Source: Pseudomonadota bacterium
Lineage (GTDB): Bacteria; Pseudomonadota; Alphaproteobacteria; Rhizobiales; Xanthobacteraceae
Reading direction: 5' to 3'
Assembly (NCBI GenBank): GCA_023451825.1
Contig: JAEXYA010000042.1
Location: 1 to 55,365, forward strand
DNA length: 55,365 bases
The translations under genes were made by a program, and so were the position numbers. Shown in pieces: positions 31,645-40,549 of this stretch. The notes beneath the pieces are model-generated. The model was not told the DNA's origin. It was given only the letters and a program-made list of their open reading frames with translations, and did no database searches. Position 1 is the stretch's first letter. Every line of letters starts with the position of its first letter.

Positions 31645-33309
31645 TTACGGCGTCATCGTCATGGTCGAGAAATCAACGAACCAGCTCTTCGGCTGCACGA
31701 AGTTCTTGATCTTCGGGCTGAGCGCGCGCGGACCGACGTCATGAGCGACATAGAGGAATGCGGCGTCATCCACCGATGCCGCGTGCAACTCGGCCAAGGC
31801 CTTGTCGCGGTCGGCCGCGTCAAACGTGGTGCGGGCCTTCTTCACCAGCTCGTCGAATTTGGGGTTGTTGATGAAGCCCCAATTGTTCGACACCGGCGGC
31901 GCCATGCCCGACTGCAGGAAGCGCACCAATGCGAAGAACGGATCCATCGCCGCGAAGGTGACGTTGGTCGCATTGGAGTTGTTCGCCGTCGGATCCTTGG
32001 CGCCACGGCGCCAATTGGTGAACAGCGTGTTCCATTCGATGACGTCGAGCTGCACATCGAAGTAGCATTCCGCCAGCGCCTGCTGCATGTATTCGTTCAT
32101 CGGCAGCGGCTGCATCTGGCCGGAGCCCGAAGCGGAGGTCTGCGTCTTGACCTTGAGCTTCTTGTTCGGGCCGTAACCGGCTTCCGCCATCAGCTTCTGC
32201 GCTTCCTTTAAATCATATTTGATCTTGAAGGTCGGGTTGCCGTGCCAGGGATGGCCGGGCTCGAACGTGCCGGTGGCGGGCACCATCAGGCCGGCGAGCA
32301 GACCGTCGCGCAGGCCTTCGCGATCGATGCAAAGATTGGCGGCCTTGCGGACCCGGATGTCGTTCCACGGCGAGCCTTCGATGCGCGAGAACTGCCACGG
32401 CCACACATGCGGCTGCTCATTCTTCTCGATCTTGAAGCCACGCGCGGTGATTTCCTTCACGGCGTCCGGCGCTGGCGCTTCGGCCCAGTCGATCTGGCCG
32501 GAAAGCAAAGCCGCGGTGCGTGCATTGGCTTCCGGCATCGGCAGCAGCACGAGCCCATCGACCTTCGGAACCCGATCCTTATTCCAGTAGGCCGTGTTCT
32601 TCACAAGTTCGAGCCGCTCGCGCGGCGTGAACTTGGACATCTTCCACGGACCGGTCCCCGATGCATCCTTCGAGAACGCATCCCATGCTGCCGCAGCCTT
32701 CGCTTTGGCATCGGCGCCCTGCGCCTTGTCGTAGAGCGACTGCCACTTCGACGGGCTGGCCATGAACAGATTTGTCAGATTGATCGGCAGGAACGAGTCC
32801 GGCTCTTTCGTCGTCAGTTCGACGGTCATGTCGTCGATCTTCTTTGCCGACACCAAGGTAGGCATGCGCGAGGCCGTAACACCGACCTGGCTCGCATCGA
32901 ATTGCGGCGCGTCTTGCTTCAAGACCTTTTCGACGTTCCACACCACGGCGTCGGCATTGAAGTCACTGCCATCGTGGAATTTGACGCCCGGACGCAGCTT
33001 GAAGGTCCACTTGGTCTTGTCGCTATCGTTAACTGCCCATTCTGTAGCCAATCCGGGGATCACAACGCTCGGCTTGGTGGCAGATGAGAGATCCCAAAGC
33101 GTCAATCCCTCATACATCGTGTTGCCGGTGAAGCGATTGCCTTCGAAACCCTGATCAGGCTGGCCGAGCGTGCGCGGAATATCCGCGGCGGTCATGCCGA
33201 TCTTCACGGTCTGGGCTTGCGCGAAGTGCGGCAGCGTCAACGCTGTTGCGACGGCAAGCATCGCGAGAGCGGTTTTGAAACGGCCGTTAGTAGGCTTGTC
33301 GATACGCAT
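31645..33309 (-). CDS. ABC transporter substrate-binding protein (DppA/OppA-like), operon copy
   Basis: 554 aa from ATG 33309, with AGAAGGGGA upstream; an earlier start lacks support. A signal peptide (residues 1 to about 32, ALAMLAVATALTLPHFAQA-QT) precedes a family 5 solute-binding protein: the block PGVKFHDGSDFNADAVVWNVEKVL and the end segment LVKKARTTFDAADRDKALAELHAASVDDAAFLYVAHD. It binds a peptide-like or amide solute in the periplasm. It is the first gene of the operon and is divergent from a paralogue at 33521 sharing the motif GLATEW.V.D.DKTKW and many other blocks. Confidence 0.94.
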   Translation of the reverse strand: MRIDKPTNGRFKTALAMLAVATALTLPHFAQAQTVKIGMTAADIPRTLGQPDQGFEGNRFTGNTMYEGLTLWDLSSATKPSVVIPGLATEWAVNDSDKTKWTFKLRPGVKFHDGSDFNADAVVWNVEKVLKQDAPQFDASQVGVTASRMPTLVSAKKIDDMTVELTTKEPDSFLPINLTNLFMASPSKWQSLYDKAQGADAKAKAAAAWDAFSKDASGTGPWKMSKFTPRERLELVKNTAYWNKDRVPKVDGLVLLPMPEANARTAALLSGQIDWAEAPAPDAVKEITARGFKIEKNEQPHVWPWQFSRIEGSPWNDIRVRKAANLCIDREGLRDGLLAGLMVPATGTFEPGHPWHGNPTFKIKYDLKEAQKLMAEAGYGPNKKLKVKTQTSASGSGQMQPLPMNEYMQQALAECYFDVQLDVIEWNTLFTNWRRGAKDPTANNSNATNVTFAAMDPFFALVRFLQSGMAPPVSNNWGFINNPKFDELVKKARTTFDAADRDKALAELHAASVDDAAFLYVAHDVGPRALSPKIKNFVQPKSWFVDFSTMTMTP

Positions 33310-33357
33310 TCTGACTAGTCCCCTTCTTTCGATACGAATTCGGTTGGCTAATTCTGA

Positions 33358-33375
33358 TGCAGTGCAATGCAACGC
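33358..33375 (-). promoter_or_regulatory. TGCAGTGCAAYGCAA motif upstream of the binding-protein gene
   Basis: TGCAGTGCAATGCAACGC on the + strand, 49-66 bp before the start of the binding-protein gene at 33309. A near-identical motif lies upstream of glgX at 38372. It contains TGC-N3-GCA, reminiscent of the sites of PhaR, the polyhydroxybutyrate-responsive repressor. Function is inferred from recurrence and position only. Confidence 0.35.
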
Positions 33376-33520
33376 CTGTGCCAATAATCAGAGCAACGTG
33401 CGCGTGCGGTGTACATCCTCCTCCCCCGCGGCTCACTGGCGCAGGGCTTGTTGATTGGAACCAGTCTGGCACCAAGCTTGCTTAGTCGCCAACGAATGTT
33501 TTCCACATCAGGAGTTGGGG

Positions 33521-35119
33521 ATGAGTTTTCGAGTTTCTTTCGCAGGCGCAGCGCTGGCGGCTGTGATTGGCTTCGCTGCACCCGCGAAAGCAGAGACCGT
33601 TGTGCGCTACGGCATCTCGATGGCGGATGTACCGCTCACCACCGGTCAGCCTGATCGCGGCGCTGGCGGCTATCAGTTTACCGGCTACACGATCTATGAC
33701 CCGCTGGTCGCATGGGAGATGGATGTCGCCGATCGTCCGGGCAAGCTCATTCCCGGCCTCGCCACCGAATGGAAGGTGGACGACAAGGACAAGACCAAGT
33801 GGCGCTTCACGCTGCGCAAAGGTGTCAAGTTTCACGACGGCAGCGACTTCAATGCCGACGCGGTCGTCTGGAATCTGGACAAGGTGCTGAATGAAAAGGC
33901 ACCGCAATTCGACAAGCGCCAGAGCGCGCAGGTGAAGACACGCCTGCCCTCGGTCGCGAGCTACGCCAAGATCGATGACGGCACTGTCGAGATCACCACG
34001 AAGACTGTCGACTCCTTCTTCCCCTATCAGATGCTCTGGTTCCTGGTTTCCAGCCCGGCGCAATATGAAAAGGTCGGGAAGGATTGGGACAAGTTCGCTG
34101 CGCAGCCGTCGGGCACCGGTCCATTCAAACTGACGAAGCTCGTTCCGCGCGAGCAGGCCGAACTCAGCAAGAATGCCGATTACTGGGATAAGAAGCGCGT
34201 TCCAAAAGCCGACAAGCTTTTGTTGATCCCGATGCCGGAAGCACTCACCCGCACCAATGCGCTGCTTGCAGGCCAAGTCGATCTGATCGAAACACCTGCA
34301 CCCGACGCCGTGCCGCAGCTCAAGGGTGCCGGCATGAAGATCGTGGACAATGTCACACCGCATGTCTGGAATTATCATCTCAGCGTGTTGCCGGGCTCAC
34401 CCTGGACCGATGTGCGTCTGCGCAAGGCGCTCAATCTTGCGATTGATCGCGATGGCGTCGTTGCGCTGATGAACGGCCTCGCAAAACCGGCCATCGGCCA
34501 GGTCGATCCATCGAGCCCGTGGTTCGGCAAGCCAAACTTCAAGATCAAATACGATCTCGCCGAAGCAAAGAAGCTGGTGAAGGAAGCCGGTTACGGTCCG
34601 GACAAGCCGCTGAAGGCGACCTTCATCATCGCCAATGGCGGCACCGGCCAGATGCTGTCGCTGCCGATCAACGAATTCCTGCAGCAAAGCTTCAAGGAAA
34701 TCGGCATCGAGATCGAATTCAAGGTGGTCGAGCTCGAAGTTCTCTACACCGCGTGGCGCAAGGGCGCGGCCGATGAGAGCATGAAGGGCATCACCTCGAA
34801 CAACATCGCCTATGTCACGTCGGATCCGCTCTACGCCATCGTCCGCTTCTTCCATTCCGGCCAGATCGCACCGGTGGGCGTCAATTGGGGTGGCTACAAG
34901 AACCCGAAGGTGGATGCGCTGATCGACGAGGCGAAGAACAATTTCGATCCGAAGAAGCAGGACGAGTTGCTCGCCGAAGCCCATGCGCAGATCGTGGACG
35001 ATGCCACGCTGGTCTGGGTCGTCCACGACACCAACCCACACGCCCTGTCACCGAAGGTGAAGAAGCTCGTGCAGGCGCAACACTGGTTTCAGGACCTGAC
35101 GACGATCGGGCTGGACTAG
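33521..35119 (+). CDS. ABC transporter substrate-binding protein (DppA/OppA-like), divergent paralogue
   Basis: 532 aa from ATG 33521, with AGGAG 6 nt upstream. Signal peptide MSFRVSFAGAALAAVIGFAAPAKA, then the same family 5 pattern as its divergent neighbour (KFHDGSDFNADAVVWNLDKVL). Its N-terminal mature part differs, as do regions near the ligand pocket, so specificity may differ. No permease genes follow it, so it probably shares the DppBC/OppDF machinery encoded at 26036-31532. Both genes would be controlled from the 211-bp divergent promoter region. It converges on the GH13 gene. Confidence 0.93.
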   Translation: MSFRVSFAGAALAAVIGFAAPAKAETVVRYGISMADVPLTTGQPDRGAGGYQFTGYTIYDPLVAWEMDVADRPGKLIPGLATEWKVDDKDKTKWRFTLRKGVKFHDGSDFNADAVVWNLDKVLNEKAPQFDKRQSAQVKTRLPSVASYAKIDDGTVEITTKTVDSFFPYQMLWFLVSSPAQYEKVGKDWDKFAAQPSGTGPFKLTKLVPREQAELSKNADYWDKKRVPKADKLLLIPMPEALTRTNALLAGQVDLIETPAPDAVPQLKGAGMKIVDNVTPHVWNYHLSVLPGSPWTDVRLRKALNLAIDRDGVVALMNGLAKPAIGQVDPSSPWFGKPNFKIKYDLAEAKKLVKEAGYGPDKPLKATFIIANGGTGQMLSLPINEFLQQSFKEIGIEIEFKVVELEVLYTAWRKGAADESMKGITSNNIAYVTSDPLYAIVRFFHSGQIAPVGVNWGGYKNPKVDALIDEAKNNFDPKKQDELLAEAHAQIVDDATLVWVVHDTNPHALSPKVKKLVQAQHWFQDLTTIGLD

Positions 35120-35121
35120 CC

Positions 35122-35210
35122 TGTAGGGTGGGCAAAGCGTCGCATGCCCACCTTCACCAGCCGCGCATTTGGAGATGGGCACGGCGCTCCGCGCCTTTGC
35201 CCACCCTACA
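35122..35210. repeat. TGTAGGGTGGGCAAAGCG palindromic repeat
   Basis: An 89-bp copy of the family at 5997, ends TGTAGGGTGGGCAAAGCG / CCCACCCTACA. It lies between two convergent genes. The TAG stop of the GH13 gene (35206-35208) is formed by the CCCTACA end of the repeat, so the element defines that protein's C terminus. Confidence 0.88.
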
Positions 35211-36813
35211 CGTCGCGCAACCTCACGATCACGCCTTCATTGCCGCGCAGCTCCAGCGGTCCCGGCACATTCTCTCCCGCGCGATCAAGTTCTGTCGATA
35301 ACAGTACCTCCCCTGCCCCGACATGCAGCGAGGCCGGCTCGCCGGTGAAATTCAGCGCGATCAGGATCGACTGGTCGTCATAGCTTCGCCGATAGGCGAG
35401 GACTGCATCCTGCGTCTCGACCGGATCGTAACTGCCGAACACCAATTCCGGCGTTTGCTTCCGCAAAGCAATGAGCTTCACATACAGGCTCAGGATCGAA
35501 TGCGGATCGACGGCAAGCGTTGCCGCATTCGTCTCTCGAAAGTCGCCATCGAGCGGTAGCCATGGCACCCCAGCCGTGAAGCCGGCATTCTCGGCTGATG
35601 CCCATTGCATCGGTGTGCGGCAGCCATCGCGGCCGACGCCGATGCCCGGCACGTTCTTCTCGAACGGATCCTGCACCTGATCCGGCGCAATCGGCACCTG
35701 CTTCATGCCGATCTCATCGCCGTAATACAACGTCGGCGTGCCGCGCAGCGTCAGCAGCAGCATCGCGGCCACGCGTGCCTGCGCTTGGCCGACACGCGTG
35801 GCCACACGCGGACGGTCGTGATTGCCTAGCACCCAGTTCGGCCAGGCTCCGAGCGGCAAAGCTGCCTCATAACGCGCGACAAGATCAGCGATGTCGGGCG
35901 CATGCCAAGGTGCTGACAGCAACGCAAAATTGAACGGCAGGTGGGCGCCCGAAAGGTCCTTGCCGTAATAGGCCACAAGTCGGTCGATGGGCAGATAGAT
36001 CTCGCCGATCAGGACGCGATCCTCGAACTCATCGATCACCTGCCGCATCTCGGCGACAATGTCCTGCGTCTCCGGCCTATCCGCCGAATATAGCGTGACC
36101 AGCGTTTCGTGCGGCGGACGCCCGGCGACGTAATTCGGATTGGCGGGATTGTCGCGAAACTGATCGTCCTTGATCAGATGCCAGATCACATCGACGCGAA
36201 ACCCATCGACGCCGCGACGCATCCAGAACCGCATCGCTTCATAGATGGCGTCGCGCACATCGGGATTTCGCCAGTTGAGGTCGGGCTGCCGGTCGAGGAA
36301 GGCGTGATAGTAATATTGCCCCGTAGCCTCATCATATTGCCAGGCGCTGCCGCCGAATTCGGACAACCAGTTGGTCGGCGCGCTGCCGTCGGGCCTCGGA
36401 TCGCGCCAGATATACCAGTCGCGTTTCGGATTATCCTGGGATGAACGGCTCTCGACGAACCACGGATGCTCATCCGATGTATGGTTCGGCACGAGATCGA
36501 GAATGACGCGCAAGCCATGCTCATGCGCCGCGTCGATCAATGCATCGAAATCGTCGAGTGTGCCGAACAGGGGATGGATATCGACATAGTCGGAAATGTC
36601 GTAGCCGAAGTCCGCCATCGGCGACGGAAAGATCGGCGAGATCCAGATGGCATCGACGCCGAGTTGGCGCAGATATGGCAGCCGCCTGACGATCCCGTTG
36701 AGATCCCCTACGCCGTCGCCGTCGGAATCCTGGAATGAGCGCGGATAGATCTGATAGATGGTGCCGGACTGCCACCAGACGGATGCTGCGGAAGCTTTGC
36801 TTGGAATGGTCAT
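35206..36813 (-). CDS. GH13 alpha-glucosidase family enzyme
   Basis: 535 aa. TIM-barrel GH13 enzyme starting WWQSGTIYQIYPRSFQDSDGDGVGDLNG. The catalytic residues are visible: nucleophile Asp208 (GFRVDVIWH), acid/base Glu271 (LIGEIYLP) and Asp333 (GNHDRPR). The VDAIWISPIFPSPMADFGYDISDY block fits oligo-1,6-glucosidase/alpha-glucosidase subfamilies acting on short alpha-glucosides such as sucrose, trehalose or isomaltose. No signal peptide, so it is cytoplasmic. It lies near glgX and arginase but is not in an operon with either. Its C-terminal domain ends inside the palindromic repeat. Confidence 0.92.
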   Translation of the reverse strand: MTIPSKASAASVWWQSGTIYQIYPRSFQDSDGDGVGDLNGIVRRLPYLRQLGVDAIWISPIFPSPMADFGYDISDYVDIHPLFGTLDDFDALIDAAHEHGLRVILDLVPNHTSDEHPWFVESRSSQDNPKRDWYIWRDPRPDGSAPTNWLSEFGGSAWQYDEATGQYYYHAFLDRQPDLNWRNPDVRDAIYEAMRFWMRRGVDGFRVDVIWHLIKDDQFRDNPANPNYVAGRPPHETLVTLYSADRPETQDIVAEMRQVIDEFEDRVLIGEIYLPIDRLVAYYGKDLSGAHLPFNFALLSAPWHAPDIADLVARYEAALPLGAWPNWVLGNHDRPRVATRVGQAQARVAAMLLLTLRGTPTLYYGDEIGMKQVPIAPDQVQDPFEKNVPGIGVGRDGCRTPMQWASAENAGFTAGVPWLPLDGDFRETNAATLAVDPHSILSLYVKLIALRKQTPELVFGSYDPVETQDAVLAYRRSYDDQSILIALNFTGEPASLHVGAGEVLLSTELDRAGENVPGPLELRGNEGVIVRLRDV

Positions 36814-36854
36814 GGTGCGGATTGAACCCGACAGAATGAGCAGAAATCGGCACG

Positions 36855-36884
36855 AAAAAGCGGCCCTTCCGAGGAAGGACCGCC
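36855..36884 (-). terminator. Rho-independent terminator after the small exported protein gene
   Basis: On the minus strand, GCGGTCCTTCC and GGAAGGGCCGC form an 11-bp stem (one mismatch) with a tight loop, followed by a run of five T (36855-36859). It lies 19 bp after the stop of the gene at 36903 and 42 bp before the GH13 start, so the GH13 gene probably has its own promoter. Confidence 0.85.
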
Positions 36885-36902
36885 GATTCGCCTCAGCCGA
36901 TC

Positions 36903-37181
36903 TTAGTAGCGTTCTATGACAGTTCGACGCTCGGTGCCGCCATCATAGTAGCCGCGATCGCGGTCGCGTTGGCGCTTGATGATGACCGTCTCGTTGCGGT
37001 CGCGGCGATCACGATAATAGTCACGATCGTAGTCGCGGTAACGATCGCGGCCAACGGCGCCTACAGTGACACCGCCTGGGCCGACGCCCACACCGATTTC
37101 CTGCGCGCTTGCGGTTGTCACCGGAGTAGCGCTGCCAATAGCCGCCGCGGCAACGGCGATGATGGCGAGATGCTTAATCAT
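36903..37181 (-). CDS. Small exported Arg/Asp/Tyr-rich repeat protein
   Basis: 92 aa from ATG 37181 with GAGGAG upstream; a longer frame from 37217 is not needed. Residues 1-27 form a signal peptide (MIKHLAIIAVAAAAIGSATPVTTASAQ). The mature part begins GVGVGPGGVTVGAVG, then a low-complexity tract of RDRYRDYDRDYYRDRRDRN and RQRDRDRG. Similar short exported proteins are frequent in the Bradyrhizobium group; no function is assigned. A terminator follows. Confidence 0.82.
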   Translation of the reverse strand: MIKHLAIIAVAAAAIGSATPVTTASAQEIGVGVGPGGVTVGAVGRDRYRDYDRDYYRDRRDRNETVIIKRQRDRDRGYYDGGTERRTVIERY

Positions 37182-37328
37182 AACCTGCTCCTCAGTTGCG
37201 TAACGATGGGGAAGCAATCCGGCGTGGCCTTGATCGTTCCGGCGGTTTGTTACGAAACCGTTAGATAAATCCAGTCCTGCTGAGGAACGAAATGCGAGCG
37301 AGCCGCGCAGGATGGCCGTCCTACAGGC

Positions 37329-38294
37329 TCACTCGGCCGGTATGATCGCGTTGGTCGGCGTTGGCCGATCCGTGATCTGTTGGCCGAACAGGCTGCCCAC
37401 CAACTCGACCATCACCCGTGCCGTCCTCCCGCGTTCGTCGAGGAAAGGATTGAGTTCAACGACGTCGAGCGAGCACACCAAACCGGAATCGTGCAACAGC
37501 TCCATGATCAGGTGCGCTTCGCGATAGGTCGCCCCACCTTGCACCATGGTGCCGACACCGGGCGCCGTGATCGGATCAAGGAAATCGACATCCAGCGAGA
37601 CGTGCAGCATGCCATTGCGCGCCTTCACGCGTTCGATGACACGGCGGATCAGCACGCCAACACCGAACTCGTCAATCTGGCGCATATCGATCAGCGAGAC
37701 CTTGCGCTGCTTCATCAACTCCTTTTCGAGCTTGTCGATAGAGCGGATACCGAACAGATCGAGATGGTCGGGCGTGATTGACGCCCGCGGCTCATTGCCG
37801 AGCAGACCATCCAGGCCAGCCTCGCCGCATAGAAACGCTGCGGACATGCCGTGCATATTGCCGGTGATGGTCGTGCCCGGCGTGTTGTAGTCGGCATGGG
37901 CATCGAGCCAGAGCACGAACAACTCGCGCCCCTGCGCATGCCAGTGCCGCGCGACGCCATTCACCGAGCCCATGGACAGGCTGTGATCGCCGCCCATGAA
38001 AATCGGCAGCGCGCCCGACGACGCAAGCTCAAAGCTACGCTTGCTGAGCGCCTGTATCCAGGTCTGGATTTCGCGATAATGTTTGGCATTGGCCGGTGGC
38101 GCGCCCGTGCTGGTCGGCTGCGGCGGCGCTAGGTTGCCGTGATCCTCGACCGTAAATCCCAATTCTTGCAGTAACGGCTTGAGCCCGGCCGTTCGCATCG
38201 CATCCGGCCCCATCAACGTACCCAATTGCGAGGCGCCGATCTCGACGGGAGCGCCGAGCAAGGCGAGGCGGCTTGGGCGAAAGGACTGGATCAT
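37329..38294 (-). CDS. rocF: Arginase (ureohydrolase superfamily)
   Basis: 321 aa. Arginase hydrolyses L-arginine to ornithine and urea. The binuclear manganese site is complete: His104 (GGDHSLSMG), Asp131, His133 and Asp135 (LDAHADYN), Asp235 and Asp237 (SLDVDFLDP). The N-terminal block LALLGAPVEIGASQLGTLMGPDAMR is typical of arginase rather than agmatinase or formimidoylglutamase. It is divergent from glgX with 152 bp between. Gene name by homology; neighbouring urease or ornithine-cycle genes are absent here. Confidence 0.92.
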   Translation of the reverse strand: MIQSFRPSRLALLGAPVEIGASQLGTLMGPDAMRTAGLKPLLQELGFTVEDHGNLAPPQPTSTGAPPANAKHYREIQTWIQALSKRSFELASSGALPIFMGGDHSLSMGSVNGVARHWHAQGRELFVLWLDAHADYNTPGTTITGNMHGMSAAFLCGEAGLDGLLGNEPRASITPDHLDLFGIRSIDKLEKELMKQRKVSLIDMRQIDEFGVGVLIRRVIERVKARNGMLHVSLDVDFLDPITAPGVGTMVQGGATYREAHLIMELLHDSGLVCSLDVVELNPFLDERGRTARVMVELVGSLFGQQITDRPTPTNAIIPAE

Positions 38295-38371
38295 GCTTAG
38301 GCTCCTTGATCGTCACCGGTTGTCATCACCGCGCGGCGAAATCGTGAAAATAATGTCCGAAATGCGCTTTC

Positions 38372-38386
38372 TGCAGTGCAACGCAA
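38372..38386 (+). promoter_or_regulatory. TGCAGTGCAAYGCAA motif upstream of glgX
   Basis: TGCAGTGCAACGCAA matches the motif at 33358 at all but the Y position. It lies 61-75 bp before the glgX start, just upstream of a TTATAG sequence (38401-38406) that could serve as a -10 box. This is the position where a repressor would act. TGC-N3-GCA resembles PhaR sites, which would link glycogen breakdown with polyhydroxybutyrate status; this is inference. Confidence 0.4.
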
Positions 38387-38446
38387 TCGAACCGGCGCCG
38401 TTATAGTGCGCGTTTCATTCCACCATTTTGACCGAACGGGGCAATT

Positions 38447-40549
38447 GTGAGCAAAGCTGTTGAAGAAGGCCTTCCCTATCCGCTTGGCGCGCATTGGGAC
38501 GGCAACGGGACCAACTTCGCATTGTTTTCCGCCAATGCCACCAAGGTCGAAGTCTGCCTGTTCGACGGCGACAAGGAAACGCGGATCGAGTTGCCGGAAT
38601 ATACGGACGAGATATTTCACGGCTATCTGCCCGATGTCGGCCCGGGCCAATATTACGGCTATCGCGTCCATGGTCCCTATGAGCCCGAGAAGGGCCATCG
38701 CTTCAATCACAACAAGCTGCTGCTCGATCCCTATGCGCGCGCCCATGCCGGCACGTTGACATGGGACCCGGCCGTGTTCGGCTACAAGATGGAGACCGGC
38801 GACGACCTGACTTTCGACGAACGCGACAGCGCGCCGTTCATGCCGAAATGCGTGGTGGTGGATCGCGATTTCGACTGGACCGGTGAAGCCGGCCGGCAGC
38901 CGGTGCCATGGGATCGCACCATCGTTTATGAGACCCACGTCAAGGGATTTACAAAACTCAATCCGAATGTGCCGGAAAAGCTGCGCGGCACGTATGCCGG
39001 ATTCGGCAACAAGGCTGTCGTCGATTACCTCACCGATCTGGGCATTACCTCGGTCGAGCTGCTACCGGTCCACACCTTCATCAATGACGACTATCTGCTG
39101 AAGAAGAAGCTGGTCAATTACTGGGGTTACAACACGATCGGCTTCTTCGCTCCCGATCCGCGCTATGCCTCCGACCTGCCGAACTCGCTGCGCGAATTCA
39201 AGGAAATGGTCGCAGCGCTGCATGCCGGCGGTCTCGAAGTGATCCTCGACGTGGTCTACAACCACACGGCCGAAGGCAATGAGCTGGGCCCCACTTTGTC
39301 CTTCAAGGGCATCGACAATGCCAGTTATTACCGGCTGATGCCGGACAAGCCGCGCTACTACATCAACGATACCGGCACAGGCAACACCGTCAATCTCTCC
39401 AATGCGAATGTCATTCGCATGGTGACGGACAGCCTGCGCTACTGGGTGCGCGAGATGCATATCGACGGCTTCCGCTTCGATCTCGGCACCATTCTCGCGC
39501 GTGAAGTCTATGGCTTCACCGAGCAGAGCGGATTCCTCAAGGCGGTCAATCAGGACCCGTTGCTCACCACCGTGAAGCTCATCGCAGAGCCGTGGGATAT
39601 TGGCCCCGGCGGCTATCAGGTTGGCGGCTTTCCGCCTGGCTGGGCGGAGTGGAACGACAAGTTTCGCGACACAGCACGAGACTTCTGGCGCGGCGAGGCC
39701 CCGGTATCCGCATTGGCACCGCGGCTTTCGGCATCGGCCGATATGTTCAACCATCAGGGCCGTCGCGCCTGGGCCAGCGTCAATTTCGTCACTGCTCATG
39801 ACGGCTTCACGCTGAACGACAATTTCAGCTACAACGAGAAGCACAACGAAGCGAATGGCGAGGACAACAAGGACGGTCATTCGCATAACCGGTCGTGGAA
39901 TTGCGGCGTCGAAGGCCCGACCGACGACAAGAACATCATTGCCCTCCGCGAACGCCAGAAGCGCAACATGCTGGCGACCCTTCTGTTCGCCCAGGGCACC
40001 CCGATGCTGCTCGGCGGCGATGAATTCGGTCGCACGCAGAAGGGCAATAACAACGCCTATTGCCAAGACAGCGAGATCTCGTGGTTCGACTGGAAGTGGA
40101 CCCCGGAAGGCAAGGACCTGCACGCTTTCACCAAGCGGCTGATCGCCCTGCTCGGCGACTGTTCCGTGCTGCGCCGCTCGCGCTTCCTCACCGGCGAGCA
40201 CGATCCGCACCTGGACGTCCGCGACGTCACCTGGATCAACGCCAATGGCGGGCCGATGCTGGAGGAGCACTGGAAGGACGGCAACGTCAAATGCTTCGGC
40301 ATGCTGCTCGACGGCCGCGCGCAAAAGACCGGCATCCGCAAGCAGGCCGACGACCAGACGATGTTGCTGATCCTCAATGGCTTCGAAGGCCTGGTGGACT
40401 TCACCATGCCGGACGCTTTTGGCGGCAAAGGCTGGGAGCTCCTGATCGACACCAATATCCCGGATGCACCGGGCGGACAAACCTTCCCGTTCGGCGAGAT
40501 GTATCAGGTGACCGGGCGCTCGCTGTTGCTGATGACGTTGCAGAAGTGA
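38447..40549 (+). CDS. glgX: Glycogen debranching enzyme GlgX
   Basis: 700 aa from GTG 38447 with GGGG 5 nt upstream. It cleaves alpha-1,6 branches of phosphorylase-limited glycogen in the cytoplasm. A CBM48 domain (about 8-105, PLGAHWDGNGTNFALFSANATKVEVCLFDG) precedes the GH13 barrel. Catalytic residues: Asp345 (GFRFDLG), Glu381 (IAEPWDIGPGGYQVG), Asp452 (AHDGFTLND). The segment NEANGEDNKDGHSHNRSWNCGVEG is a GlgX/TreX hallmark. It is divergent from arginase; its stop directly abuts that of the convergent ABC permease gene. Confidence 0.95.
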   Translation: MSKAVEEGLPYPLGAHWDGNGTNFALFSANATKVEVCLFDGDKETRIELPEYTDEIFHGYLPDVGPGQYYGYRVHGPYEPEKGHRFNHNKLLLDPYARAHAGTLTWDPAVFGYKMETGDDLTFDERDSAPFMPKCVVVDRDFDWTGEAGRQPVPWDRTIVYETHVKGFTKLNPNVPEKLRGTYAGFGNKAVVDYLTDLGITSVELLPVHTFINDDYLLKKKLVNYWGYNTIGFFAPDPRYASDLPNSLREFKEMVAALHAGGLEVILDVVYNHTAEGNELGPTLSFKGIDNASYYRLMPDKPRYYINDTGTGNTVNLSNANVIRMVTDSLRYWVREMHIDGFRFDLGTILAREVYGFTEQSGFLKAVNQDPLLTTVKLIAEPWDIGPGGYQVGGFPPGWAEWNDKFRDTARDFWRGEAPVSALAPRLSASADMFNHQGRRAWASVNFVTAHDGFTLNDNFSYNEKHNEANGEDNKDGHSHNRSWNCGVEGPTDDKNIIALRERQKRNMLATLLFAQGTPMLLGGDEFGRTQKGNNNAYCQDSEISWFDWKWTPEGKDLHAFTKRLIALLGDCSVLRRSRFLTGEHDPHLDVRDVTWINANGGPMLEEHWKDGNVKCFGMLLDGRAQKTGIRKQADDQTMLLILNGFEGLVDFTMPDAFGGKGWELLIDTNIPDAPGGQTFPFGEMYQVTGRSLLLMTLQK

